From Theobroma cacao (taxonomy: Eukaryota > Streptophyta > Magnoliopsida > Malvales > Malvaceae): a stretch of 64,000 bases of DNA. Positions 11,680 to 22,850 of the stretch are shown in pieces (position 1 is the first letter of the stretch; the number at the start of each line of letters is the position of its first letter). Made by a program: the position numbers and the translations under genes. The DNA is taken from assembly GCF_000208745.1 (NCBI RefSeq), contig NC_030854.1, forward strand, positions 34,987,174 through 35,051,173, given 5' to 3'. The notes below the pieces were generated by a model. That model searched no databases, was not told the DNA's origin, and was given only the letters and a program-made list of their open reading frames with translations.

Positions 11680-13400
11680 TAAGTCAAGTGAGCTAGTCGG
11701 CTTTGCCACTTACATGCAAACACATAATTGCATAGTGAAACACCATTTGATTGGCATTGTCCTCCATTTGTATTGCTTATTCTGTCTCAGCACTAATCAA
11801 TATCAGTTTATTTTTAGTACTACTAGTATTTAAAAAAAATAGAAAAGAAAAGAGAAAGACTAGTCATTACACTTATTTGCACAAGAGTTAAGAGAAGAAG
11901 GGGAAAAAAGCCAAGAGGGTGCTTAATTAAAGAATTAGAAGATTGAAAAGATGGTATACGAACAACTGATTAAAAGCAATTTCTTTTAGTAGTGGTAATT
12001 TTTGTCAATCACTTTCGTCAATAGGAATCGGGCATTATCCCTTAAAGCTATAGATTAATATATTTAAATGCTTGTGTCAATTTTATCCATAAGGGGCAAG
12101 AGAAAATGACATATATACGGTCGTCAATTCCCTACTCTCATACTTCAATTCAGTTGAATTAGTTTCAAGTTAATGTTTGAAAAGGTTGGGGCATTCAATT
12201 TCTAGCATGTTGTTCAAACTCAAAAGGTCCAGAGTTAATTACTTTTAAATGGTTTTTAATTAAAAATAATAAATATAATCACTGTTTTATAATACTAGTG
12301 TTTAATATGTCAAAAAAAAATGACCCTACGTCCTAATTATAAAGCTTAAACTTACCTTGCAAGAAACTATACGATAAGGGTTCTTCCAAGTTAGAAGTGT
12401 TCGTTACAACAAGGGTTCTTCCCAGTTAGAAAGTTGATGTCAAATTGTTCACTGGGCTGATGCAGCCTTGTCTCGGTGTTTTGTGACGATCTTTTCTGGT
12501 GCTGCTGGTGTGTTACTCGTGTGGTCTTTTGCTGCTCTTCTGTTTTGCCTCAAATGGTGGGGCCAGTGGGATGGTTCCGAGGGCATGCTAGTAATTTTGA
12601 TGGAGCTCTCATTGCTATCTCTCAGTGTTGTTTCAGCAAGCTTCAGCTTAGTATAAATTTTTGTTGTTGCCTCTCTGGCTGCCTTCTGTCTTTTGTCTAG
12701 GGGCTGTCTTGTCTTTGGATAGCTGCAGCTTTTTCCTGATAAGCAGCTGCTTCGTTTTTTGTATATGGTTCGGCCTCTTTTTTGCAAGCTAGCTGTCTTA
12801 TGCTAATACGAGTTTTCTACCTCCATGGTTCAAGACCCATCAGGGCATCCTACCTGCATGATTAATAAATCAATCACTTTTCACAAAAAAAAAGAAAAAA
12901 CTCACGAACTTGAACTAATTAAGATTGAAATTTAGACATTATTCTTTCGGCACAAATTCATTTTAATTCGAAAAAATATTATATATTAAATAAATAATAT
13001 ATTTGTAAAATTATAAATTTTAATTTTAAAAAACTGGCCCTTGATTTATGGTTCAAGATGTGAATCCGGTTTGGTCTGGCCACAAACATCGGTATTCCAC
13101 GACAACGTGGACCCATTATATATGTAACTGTTTATGGCTTCGGCAGCAAGGGTAGGGCCTAGGGGTGAAATGTCGGTTTTGTGGCTAAGACTGTGGGACC
13201 GCCCAACCCATATCAAATTAAATGCTCTCTCTGTGTGGCTTTCAGTATCATTGGCGCAAGCCAAATGACTTTGATAACCGTAAGATACCTAAGAACGTGA
13301 CATCTAAGAGGCATGCGTCTCATATTTTGGGTTTGGTTAGAATTTTTTTAAAATTAAAAAATTCTCTTAAGAGAATTGATAAATAAAATTAAAATTAAAT
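11680..13400. repeat. Tandem segmental duplication, copy 1 (partner at 14.05-15.15 and 16.93 kb)
   Basis: Blocks at 11.68-12.44 kb and 12.9-13.4 kb recur in the same order at 14.06-14.76, 14.76-15.14 and 16.93-17.0 kb. Shared markers include a CACTAATCAAT stretch, a GGGCATTATCCCTTAAAGCTA stretch, ATTGAAATTTAGACATTATTC, and TCTCTTAAGAGAATTGA. The period is about 2.4 kb and the copies are diverged by scattered substitutions and indels. No gene was seen inside. Copy 1 is interrupted by a poly-A-ended insertion (12.44-12.9 kb), and copy 2 by a 1.8 kb AT-rich insertion. Confidence 0.7.
12430..12900 (+). mobile_element. Retroposon 3' end (LINE-like) with poly-A tail
   Basis: This segment is absent from the paralogous site near 14.75 kb, where the flanks join directly. 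It ends in an A-rich tail (about 12886-12900) after an AATAAATCAATC stretch, in the manner of a 5'-truncated LINE or SINE inserted on the + strand. Overlapping open frames in it are poorly coding, rich in Cys, Leu and Trp, and typical of a 3' untranslated region. The exact target-site duplication could not be fixed. Confidence 0.55.
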
Positions 13401-14050
13401 AATATATTTGATATTATAACAGCGTGTACAAGAAAACTAATGTGATAGGATAATCGTTAAATAACTTTTAAATTTATTTATTTACTTTATGTTATTTAAA
13501 ATAGTAACAAGAGTTTCTCACAATAATATTTTTATTTTGTAATTAGTAAATTCTGGTATTACGATATTTTGGTAATTGAGTAGTGATTTGAATATCATGC
13601 CATGCATGTACTCAAACTTATATTAAAAAACGACTAGATAATTTAGAGTAATTAATTCGAACAAGTTGTCGATCCAATTTAAGTAAACTTTGTTACTTAC
13701 GATTTTAAGTTTTAGATCCAATTTCAACAAAATTCTAAATCTGATTTGCACTCAAAGAAAGAAACGCAATAGTAGGATTTCCAATCATATCATATCTTTG
13801 TCGAACTCCACGTGGGACGACATCCACAAGCAAACCTGATGAAACCTTGTCCTCACATATATGAGGAATTATGTTAGAAAAAGAAAACCACAAGTACTTT
13901 CTTTATCACCGATATACGCGGGTTCGGCACAAAAAGAAAGGGGGGTTCTCTCTCTTTTTCGATACAGTACAAGAGGCCACAGACAAAATTCTCACACCAA
14001 TCAAAAATCAATACACCAATCTCACTCCACCTTTATCTCTGTGAAGCAAA
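13401..14050. other. Upstream-type flank with G-box
   Basis: Parallels the sequence before the exon-1 copies at 20.6 and 22.85 kb: TAGTAAATTCTGGTATT, a Gly-box-like CACGTG at 13809-13814 inside a CCACGTGGGACGACATCCAC stretch, and a CTCTCT-rich run. Here it leads to no ATG-donor exon and runs into the second copy of the segmental duplication, so it is a displaced promoter-type fragment. Confidence 0.5.
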
Positions 14051-15149
14051 AGCCAAATTGGGGTCGTTGGCTTTGCCAGTTGCATGCAGAGACATAATGC
14101 ATAGTGAAACGCCCTGCGATTGGAATTGTTCTCAGCACTAATCAATTTCAGTTTATTTTTAGTACTATTAGTATTGAAAAAAAAAATGAACAGAAAAGAG
14201 AAAGACTAGGCATTACACTGTTTACATAAGAGTTGAGAGCAAAAGGGGAAAACGCCAAAAGGGTGCTTAATTAAAGAATTAAGAAGATCGAAAAGCTGGT
14301 ATCAAAACGACTGATTAAAACCCATTTCTTTTAGAAGTGGTAATTTTTGTCAATCACTTCCGTCAATAAGAACCGGGCATTATCCCTTAAAGCTAAAGAT
14401 TAATATATTTAGATGCTGGTGTCAATTTTATCCATAAAGGACAAGAGAAAATGACATATGGTAGTCAATTCCCTACTTTCATACTTCAATTCAGTTAAAT
14501 TAGTTTCAAGTTAATGTTTGAAAAGGTTGGGGCATTCAATTTCTAGCATGTTGTTCAAACTCAAAAGGTCAAGAGTTAATTTAGCAAGATTTAATTACTT
14601 TTAAATGGTTTTTTAATTAAAAATAATAAATATAATCACTGTTTTATAGTATTAGTATTTAATATGACAAAAAAAAAAAGGATTCCTAAATATAAAGCTT
14701 AAACATACATTGTAAGAAAATATACAACGACAATTCTTTCAAGTTAGAATTGTTCGAAGTTATTCATCAGCTCATGAACTTGGATTAATTAAGATTGAAA
14801 TTTAGACATTATTCTTTTGGCACCAATCCGTTTTGATTTGAAAAAAATTATTATATGTTAAATAAATTTAATATATAATATACAACAATATTTAATTTTA
14901 AAAAGCTGGCTGATTTAAGGTTCAAAATGTGAATCCAGTTTGGTGTGGCCACAAATCTCGCTATTCGAAGGTGACGTGGACCAATTACCTATGTACGTAC
15001 TGGTGGCTTCGCCAGCAAGTCTAGGAGCTAGGGGCTAGGAGTGAAACGTCGGCTTCATAGCCCCCCCCCCCCCCGCCCCCAATCATATCCAAGCAAATGC
15101 TCTCTCTGCGTGGCTTTCGGTGCCGTTGGCGCAAGTCCAATTGCTTTGA

Positions 15150-16927
15150 TAATAATTTTGATTAAATGATATTTTTAATTAATTTTGATTTAAAATTAAT
15201 ATAATAAATTAATAATTTATTAAATTTATAAAATAATATATTTTTAAATACATATATTTTACTTTATATATAAATTAATAATTTTTTATATATCAAAATT
15301 ATATATATACTTATCTCAATTAAAATTTTTTTGTAAAATATGATTCAAATGATATTTATTTCGTCTTGAAATTCATGTCGCTTTAGATTTCATTTTTAAC
15401 TTTTTTTTCGTGTATTAAGAAGCTTTAGTGTAATAAGAGGCAGAGTGGCCCTTGTGAATGGAAAATTTTAAAAATTTCTTTATATTACATATATTTTTTA
15501 ATGAGCTCTAAAATATTTTTTTATTAAATTATTAATACAATATGTTATACATATTTTAATGGACCCTTAAAATAATTTTTTATTAAATTATTAATACAAA
15601 TAAAAAATAATAAAATAACTATATAAATCCATTTAACGTTACCTAACTCTTAAATTTTCTCTTTTTAAGTTTCTTCACATCTCTTTTCATCTTTTTCTTT
15701 TTGTGTTCTTTCTCTTTTTTTTTTCATTGTAAAATTACAAAAAAGTAAAATTTTGTTATCTATCTTTTTTTATTTATATTATTATTATTATTTAAATTTG
15801 TTTATTTTTTTCAATTTTATTCTATTTGATCATATATTTTAAGTTTTTATAAATTTTTTTCAAATTTTTACGAATCATTAATTATATTCTTCTTTTTTGT
15901 TATGTAGTTTTATTTTTTACTTGTCATATTTTTTTTTGTTATGTGTTCTCAATGATTTTGTCTTTAAAAATTAAAAAATTATTACGTAATTCTCAAATAT
16001 ATGGTAGAGCATTACATTATTGATTGTTGCTTAAAATTTTATCAATAAATTATTTTTTATTAATCTTGATTATATAAGATATTTTTTTAATGTGTTTTAT
16101 ACTCTATGTTTAGTTGAAAGAAAATTATCTTTGAGTATTTAGTCTTTAAATAATACTAATATATCAGAAGAAATTACTAATTTTGTATATCATATTTAAT
16201 TATTTATATTTTATGTATTATTTCTCTTCATCTTTGACCCCCTAATAAAAGTTGACTAGTTCCATCTTCTAGGTGTAGTGTTCTCGTATTGCATGAGAAA
16301 ATTGATATTGATTGATAAATGCTTTGATGACCTCCTAATCATGTTTAATATTGTTCCTTGGCTCATTTGTAAGTTAAACTTTTTTGACACTTATTATTAC
16401 AATTGTTTTTGGATACAATTTGGATTTTTTATGTTGAATCCACACAATACTTTATACATTTTATCTATTATTATTGATTTCTTTACACTTTTGAGATGAA
16501 AAATCATTACTTTAGTTTTACTATTTGTGATACTGTATGATTTTTTTAGATGTTTTTACATGACTTAATATTTATGGGTATATTAATTAAGTATACATCT
16601 AATGTAATTTTAGTTTGTTGTAAAAATAGATAGATTCATGACTTCTATTTAATAAGACTAATTACATTTATAAACTTATGTTGATTAAACAAATATATAG
16701 AATAATTATAATTCGTAATAGATAATTTGTTAATATTTGTATAATCACAATATACAATAGATGTATTAATTTTAATGTTTTGAAAAAAATAAATAAAGAA
16801 TATCTTCATAAATTAATTTTTTGTTAATTAATATATAAATTAATAATGATTAATTTATCAACTAAATAATGTTTTAATTAATTAATAAATTTTCATAGTT
16901 CCAACAGTCTTAATTTATAAGGTTTTA
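15150..16927. mobile_element. 1.8-kb AT-rich insertion of unknown class
   Basis: The duplicated flank breaks at about 15150 (GCTTTGATAATA) and resumes at about 16927 (TCTCATATTTTTGGG), whereas the paralog at 13.27-13.32 kb runs through with about 50 bases between. The intervening DNA is extremely AT-rich, with a roughly 70-base direct repeat near 15480-15600 (TTATTAAATTATTAATACAA). The 73-codon frame at 16278 has no recognisable domain. It may be a decayed DNA transposon or a MITE cluster. A C-rich run lies just outside at about 15061-15080. Confidence 0.5.
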
Positions 16928-17039
16928 CTGTATCTCATATTTTTGGGTTGGGTTAGAATTGTTTTTAAATTTAGAAAAAAAAATCTCTTAAGAGAATTGA
17001 CAAATAAAATTAAACTTAAAAGATAGATTTCAATTATAT

Positions 17040-17280
17040 AAACATCTAAAGTTTCTTTCTCTTCTTGAAGCCCATCCAAACTTGCTCTTTTTCTCCACCT
17101 CTCTCTCTTCTTCTCTCTCTTTGTTAGCGATCTGCTGCATGCCTAACTTTGAACGCTCAATGCTTTCTCAAATCGTGAGATTTTTCTGAGTTTTTTTTTA
17201 TGCAATTCTATTTTGGTTTCAATACCATTTAGTTGTCGTGGAGAAAAATAAGTTAGATATAGTACTTGAAACAACCCATA
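17040..17280 (+). pseudogene. Orphan exon-1 region with lost start codon
   Basis: A leader like that at 1.84 kb (ACGCTCAATGCTTTCTC) is followed by ATC at 17172-17174 and then GTGAGA. The start codon of the usual ATG-donor junction has become ATC. The following intron-like sequence resembles 1.86-2.0 kb (GAGAAAAATAAGTTA) and then joins abruptly to the leader of member D (ACAACCCATAAAATCTA). It is a dead promoter/exon fused in front of a live one. Confidence 0.6.
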
Positions 17281-17426
17281 AAATCTACTACCGTTTCCCC
17301 CTTTTAGCTTGAATCTAATCAAGTAATCCTCCAGAAAAAGGCAACAATTTTTACATTTTTGGGCTAAATCTCTCTCAAATGACGGGATTCTTCTTTCATC
17401 ATTTCTGCCTGAATCGCTCTCAGAGC

Positions 17427-17879
17427 ATGGTCAGATAACTCTCTCTTCGATTTCAGTTAGAGAACTTTCCTTTTTCTGTTTATCAAATTATTGATCCAAA
17501 TAAGGTTAAAACTTTTACATATTAAAAGCTTTGCAACTGAACTTAAACTCTTTATAATTTGGGAAATTGCTTGTCCAAACAGGGTCGTCACTTGAGGGCT
17601 ATGAGAGTGAGATTGGCAAGGAAAAGAAGGGCCATCAGGCGTATGCGGCAGTCGCTAAGTGCTCTGCGAATTGCAGCTGAACAGATTGACCGACGGAACG
17701 AGCGAATGATTGCTGAGAATGCTCTCATTGATCAATTGGTTTACAATCTTCTGGCTGAGATTGAAAACAATCCTTTAATCAGGAACGCTTTTGAAGGAAT
17801 CGATGCTCAGAATCTTGATGAAAGGAACCAAGCTCAACTTCCCCGTGGCGGCGGCGGAGTCGATGACCGCCGTGAATAG
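17427..17879 (+). CDS. Family member D, basic subfamily, 99 aa
   Basis: ATG at 17427-17429 abuts the GTCAGA donor. Intron 17430-17582 (153 bp) ends TGTCCAAACAG. Exon 2, 17583-17879, codes 98 residues and ends in TAG. The product closely matches member C but has one rather than two copies of the A-A-E-Q-I repeat. Order: Arg/Lys-rich helix (about residues 2-35), D-R-R-N-E-R linker, hydrophobic/acidic block with E-I-E-N-N, N-L-D-E-R-N, then a short Gly run and an acidic/basic end (D-D-R-R-E). A similar final CGT/CGC-GAG/GAA-TAG ending occurs in member E, so this tail is probably ancestral. An in-frame TTG further upstream would give a myristoylation-like start, but it is intronic in this model. 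Function unknown. Confidence 0.75.
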
Positions 17880-18049
17880 TGTGATGGTGGGCTTTATTAC
17901 ACTAGAGGTGGTGGTGGAGCTTAAGGTTTTATGGGGCCTTTCTCTTTTCTTGTGTCTTGTTGTTTATTTATACCATAATGATGGCTCCCCTTGAGTCTAT
18001 AATAACTGCTTCAATGATTATATGATTATTGATTATGGCTTCTTATGGC

Positions 18050-18597
18050 GAATTCCTGTGTTGATGTAATTGCAAAAGGAGGGGTGGATAAGGAAGAACT
18101 GTTTGTGGCTTGGATCTAAGAAGGTCGAACAGGTACAAGATAGGTGGATTCACTCTGTTTGGGCCGGTGTATGGTGCAGGTTGAGGATTGGAAGCTAATG
18201 TCTCTGTTGACATGTGCATGGAATCTGCATTCTGGTTCTGCTTGTGTTGTTTGCCTGTTTAGTGTGTGGTGCATTGCAGTTATTGACGAGGATGTAATCT
18301 GGAACTGTCTATTGTCGGGGTATCTCCTCCTGTTGGTGGTTTACGAAGCTTGTGGCAGGGGCCGTATGCTGTTATTGTATTGGATTCTGTTATATGTAGG
18401 GGGGATATTAACGTGGGATTAATGTTTGTGTGATGTAATTGGGGGTCTGCTCTTGATATGTAGGTCTGCTTTTGTGAGGTATTTTGACATTGGCAGGGTG
18501 TGATATTTTCTGATGTATTGGCCTTAAGCCGAGAGGCTTATGCTGCTGATGTTATTCATCATGATCAATAAAATGAATTGGCTTATCAAACAAAAGT
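18050..18597 (+). mobile_element. Retroposon 3' end (LINE-like)
   Basis: The segment between the 3' flank of member D and the start of the next duplicated unit is G- and T-rich. It ends with an AATAAAATGAATTGGC signal and a short A-rich tail at about 18590, directly abutting unit sequence. A 92-codon hydrophobic frame within it has no recognisable domain and is best read as 3' untranslated LINE sequence. Similar 3' ends occur at 30.35-30.78 kb on the other strand. Confidence 0.45.
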
Positions 18598-20632
18598 TCC
18601 CGATTGATCAACTTAATTAAATTTTCTAATACAGTGGTTCCACACATGGAGTGGCAACTACGTACAGGGCATGATTAATTAACTTTGCTAATTACTCTAG
18701 TGTTGTTGACAAATCATGCAGATTAATATTTTCTAATGCTAGATATTATGGAAAGAGGGACATTAGAAACCCATGTTTAAGAAAAAGATTAGAAATTTCT
18801 ATAGCAAAAAATTGAAATTTTCATTTTTAATATAGAACTTCTTGATTTGTTATTGATAATTGGAAATTGTTTATAACTACTTACACTTGGTTTTGTGTTG
18901 ATGTGTTATTAAATGGATTAACAAGCATTTAAGGAATATTTTGAGTAGATTAAATCTAGAAGTTGCTGCTGAAACTAGGTAGTTATTACAGCAAGTTAGC
19001 GTGCTTGGAGGAGCGGAATACAAGAATGGTGTTGGATTGAATAGTATGTAGGGATTTTTCCCATTTTAAATTATTCTAGATGGACTTAAATTAGATTCCA
19101 AAAATGTTTTAATTTAGCTTATTGACTTAAATGAATATTGAGCATTGAAGACGGAATTTAAGGGAAGGGTTGATCCTTCCCTTACCACTGTAATTGCTAA
19201 GCTATCTAATAGACTCATAGATGCTTTCTTTTCGGATACAATAGGCCAAAGAAGAGGGAAACACGGATCTAATTCCACCGCTCAGCCTAAGTGAGGTAGG
19301 TGGCAGAGGAAGAGTGACTGGTTAACGTTTGAAAAGGTTGGGTTTTGAATTTCTAGAATGTTGACACAACTTGGCATATTCTCAATACTTTTAAATGGTT
19401 TTTTTAATTAAAAATAATTAATGAGCTCGTGGCATTGGCGGCGAGGCTAGGGCCAAGGGTCAAACCCAGGCTTCATGGCTAAGGTTCCCTAGAGGAGTGA
19501 CGAAATTCCCGCGCCAGGTGGATAAGGCATTGACCATTTAACTAAGCTTTGGCTTTGACAACCCCACCCTCCAAACCATCTGTCGTCATGGCTCTCACTA
19601 TTGGCTCATTGCATGTGAGGCACGAGCTAAATGACTTGATAACTGTCATGTGAGCTTTTTGAGTCACCAATCATAAATGGTGTTTTTTTTTCAGCTAAGT
19701 TGTTGGAGACAATTAGTCTGTCATGATTGAACTGTGACAAACATGTACATTTAAGATAACCTACGCATGTGACATCTGGGCTGCATCTACGTCATATCTT
19801 TGAATAGTTTGGTTTCTTTTGAATTTTCATTCTTTTAAATTAAAAAAAAGTACTCTTAAGAGAATTAATCTTTTTATTTTCCCCACAAAAATCATTTTAT
19901 GATTTTTTAAAAAAATCATGTTTTATTTATGCTTTTTCTTTTTAAACAAAATAAACCTTACATACTAGATTTGATACCAAAAGAATTAATGTGATATCAT
20001 AACATTAGAAGATTTATTTGCTTTATGTTATTTAAAATATTAGCAAGAGTTTCTCATAATAATATTTTTATTTTAATAATTAGTAAATTCTGGTATTGCA
20101 ATATTTTGATAATTAAGGAGTGATTTGAATGCCATGGTCTTGCATGTACGCAAACCTATATAGAAAAACACGATTAAATTTAGAATAATTAATTCGAACA
20201 AGTTTTAGATCCAATTCAAGTAAACTTTGTTAATTTCGATTTTAGGTTTTACATCCAACTTTAAGAAAATTCTAAATCAAAATTTAGACCAATTTTAGGA
20301 GTTGACGATGACTTTCTTTTTGGTTGCCTCTTCTTTTCAAACCATAGTGTATATTTGTCTTAAGTCCACGTGGGGCGACATCCACTATCGTGTTACATTG
20401 AAACAAGGGACACGTGTTTCCGTCTCAGAAGCTAAACTCCAAAGGTGGGGCCGCCATCTCTGGCGTTGCTGACCACAAATATCTGAGGCACTTTGTATTG
20501 CTTCCCATCTCTTCTTTTTCATTCTTCATCAGTATCCAATCACACCTCAGTTCTTGGAACTCTTTCGTCTCACCTTTGTCTTTTGACCCAATCTTTTTCC
20601 CCGATGGTTAGATCTCTATCTAATACAGTGGT
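18598..20632 (+). repeat. Tandem duplication unit 1 (3' flank plus promoter plus exon 1)
   Basis: A 2.0 kb unit highly similar to 20.63-22.86 kb along its whole length. It begins with 3'-flank sequence (TACAGTGGTTCC, then GGAGTGGCAACTACGTACAGG) and ends with a complete promoter and ATG-donor exon (ATG 20604-20606, GTTAGA donor). No exon 2 lies inside. The junction with unit 2 falls a few bases into the intron (ATCTCTATCT then AATACAGTGG). It lacks about 165 bp present in unit 2 next to a hairpin (near 19185). Confidence 0.8.
20340..20606 (+). promoter_or_regulatory. Orphan promoter and exon 1 (duplicate of the member E promoter)
   Basis: Contains CACGTG G-boxes at 20367-20372 and 20411-20416, an AAATATCT (short evening-element-like) motif at 20477-20484, and ATG at 20604-20606 abutting GTTAGA. 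Spacing from AAATATCT to ATG (127 bp) equals that in the member E promoter. There is no exon 2 before the member E promoter, so it is either inactive or an alternative first exon that could splice over 2.5 kb to 23095. Confidence 0.6.
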
Positions 20633-21173
20633 TCCCAATTGGTCAACTTAACTAAATTTTCTAGTACAGTGGTTGCGCACATGGAGTGGCAACTACGTAC
20701 AGGGCATGCTTAATTAACTTTGCTAATTACTCTAGTGTTGTTGACAAATTATGCAGATTAATATTTTCTAATGATAGATATTATGGAAAGAGGGATATTA
20801 GAAACCCATGAATAAGAAAAAGATTATAAGTTTCTATAGCAAAAAAATTGGGATTTTTCTTTTTTTAAATAGACTTTCTTGATTTGTTATTGATTATTAG
20901 AAATTGTTTATAACTACTTATACTTGGTTTTGTGTTGATTTGTTATTAAATGGAGTAACAAGCATTTAAGGAATATTTTGAGTGGATTAAATGTAGAAGT
21001 TGCTGCTGAAACTAGGTAGTTATTATAGCAAGTTAGTGTGCTTGGAGGAACTGAATACAAGAATGGTGTTGGATTGAATAGTATGTAGGGATTTTTTCCA
21101 TTTTAAATTATTCTAGATGGACTTAAATTAGATTCCAAAATTGTTTTAATTTGCTTTATTGACTTAAATGAAT

Positions 21174-21243
21174 ATTGAGCATTGAAGACGGTATTTAAGG
21201 AAAGGGTTGATCCTTCCCTTAAATACCATCTTCGATCCTCAAT
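21174..21243. mobile_element. 70-bp palindromic mini-element
   Basis: The ends ATTGAG and CTCAAT are inverted. Inside, 21184-21205 and 21212-21233 form a near-perfect inverted repeat (GAAGACGGTATTTAAGG against CCTTAAATACCATCTTC) around a short loop. The paralog at 53.36 kb lacks it (GACTTCAGTGAATAGGCATG runs through), and unit 1 at about 19147 has only its left part. It looks like a tiny foldback MITE or a hairpin formed during repair. Confidence 0.55.
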
Positions 21244-22589
21244 AATAAATAGGCATGAGAATTGTTGTTTATGTGTGTTTGGCTTAAAATTTGAAATTAA
21301 AATGAAAAGGTAATGTCGTTACACTATAGTAACAAGTCACGATAAAATCGAATTACAAAGCTAATTTTGCCAACGAAACTGTCCATCTCTTACCACTGTA
21401 ATTGCTAAGATATCTAGTGTACTCATAGATGCTTTCGTTTCGGAAACAAGAGGCCAAAGAAGAGGGAAACGCGGATCTAATTCCACCGCTGAGCCAAAGT
21501 GAGGAGGATGGCAGAGGAAGAGCGACTGGTTAACGTTTGGAAAGGTTGGGCTTTGAATTTCTAGAATGTTGACTCAATTTGGCAATATTTTTTAATTAAA
21601 GATAATAAATCAGCTTATGACATTGGCGGCGAGGACAGGGCCAAGGCCCAAGGGTCAAACCCATTTCATAGCCAAGGGCTCGCTAGAGGAGTGAAGTGAT
21701 GAAATTCCCACGCTAGGTGGATAAGACATTGACCATTTAACTAAGCATTGGTTTGGACACCCCCCTCCCCCGCCCAATCACCAAATCATCTCTCCTCGTG
21801 GCTCGCAGTATTGGCTTATTGCATGTGAAGCACAAGCTAAATGACTTTGATAACTGTCATGTGCCGCTTCTTCAGTCACCAATCATAAATGATGGGTTTT
21901 TTCAGCTAAAACTCTTGGAGACAATAAGTTTGTCATCATTGAACTGTGACAAACATGTACATTTAAGATACCTACGCAGGTGACATCCCGGCTGCATATA
22001 CGTCATATCTTTAAATAGTTTGATTTGGTTTGAATTTTCATTCTTTTAAATTAAAAAAAGTACTCTTCAGAGAATAAATCTTTTTATTTTCCCCATTAAA
22101 ATCATTTTAGGATTTTTTAAAAAAATCATTTTTTATTTATGCTTTTTCTTTTTAAACAAGATCAACCTTAAATAATAGATTTGATACCAAAAGAATTAAT
22201 TTGATATCATAGCATTAGAAGATTTAGTAAGTGTACTTATCCGTAAGTATCTTTTAAATTTATTTATTTGCTTTATGTTATTTAAAATATTAGCAAGAGT
22301 TTCTCATAGTAATATTTTTATTTTAATAATTAGTAAATTCTGGTATTGCAATATTTTGATAATTAAGGAGTGATTTGAATGCCATGGTCATGCATGTACG
22401 CAAACCTATATAGAAAAACACGATTAAATTTAGAATAATTAATTCGAACAAGTTTTAAATCCAATTCAAGTAAACTTTGTTAATTTCGATTTTAGGTTTT
22501 GCATCCAATTTTAAGAAAACTCTAAATCGAAATTTTGAGCAATGTTGACGATGACTTTCGTTTTGCTGTCCTCTTCTTTTCAAACCATA

Positions 22590-22850
22590 CCCTATCTTTG
22601 TCTTAACTCCACCTGGGACGACATCCACGACCGTGTCACTTTCAAACAAGGGACACGTGTTACGTGCTCAAACGCTAAACGCCAAAAGGAGGGGCCGCCA
22701 TCTCTGGCGTTGCTGACCACAAATATCTAAGGCACTTTTTATTGCTTCCCCTCCGATCTTTTTCATTCTTCATCAGTATCCAATCACACCTCAGTTCTTG
22801 CAACTCTTTCGTCTCGCCTTTGTCTTTTGACCCAATCTTTTTCCCCGATG
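22590..22850 (+). promoter_or_regulatory. Promoter and exon 1 of member E
   Basis: G-box CACGTG at 22654-22659; AAATATCT at 22721-22728; pyrimidine-rich leader; ATG at 22848-22850. A second upstream G-box seen in the duplicate is mutated here (CCACCTGG near 22608). The AAATATCT motif resembles the evening element bound by CCA1-type MYB factors, a known plant motif. Clock control is inference only. Confidence 0.45.

Noticed and set aside
12449..12787. 112-codon minus-strand frame and overlapping + strand frames
   Set aside because: Located in an insertion missing from the paralogous site; composition is that of an untranslated region and the frames overlap one another.
17559..17582. Possible N-myristoylation start (M-G-N-C-L-S-K) for member D
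   Set aside because: It would need a TTG start inside what is best read as the intron end; the matching bases in member C continue from a different upstream frame, and the ATG-donor model fits all members.
18144..18422. 92-codon hydrophobic frame after member D
   Set aside because: No recognisable domain; it lies in a segment ending with a polyadenylation-like signal and A-tail, best read as retroposon 3' sequence.
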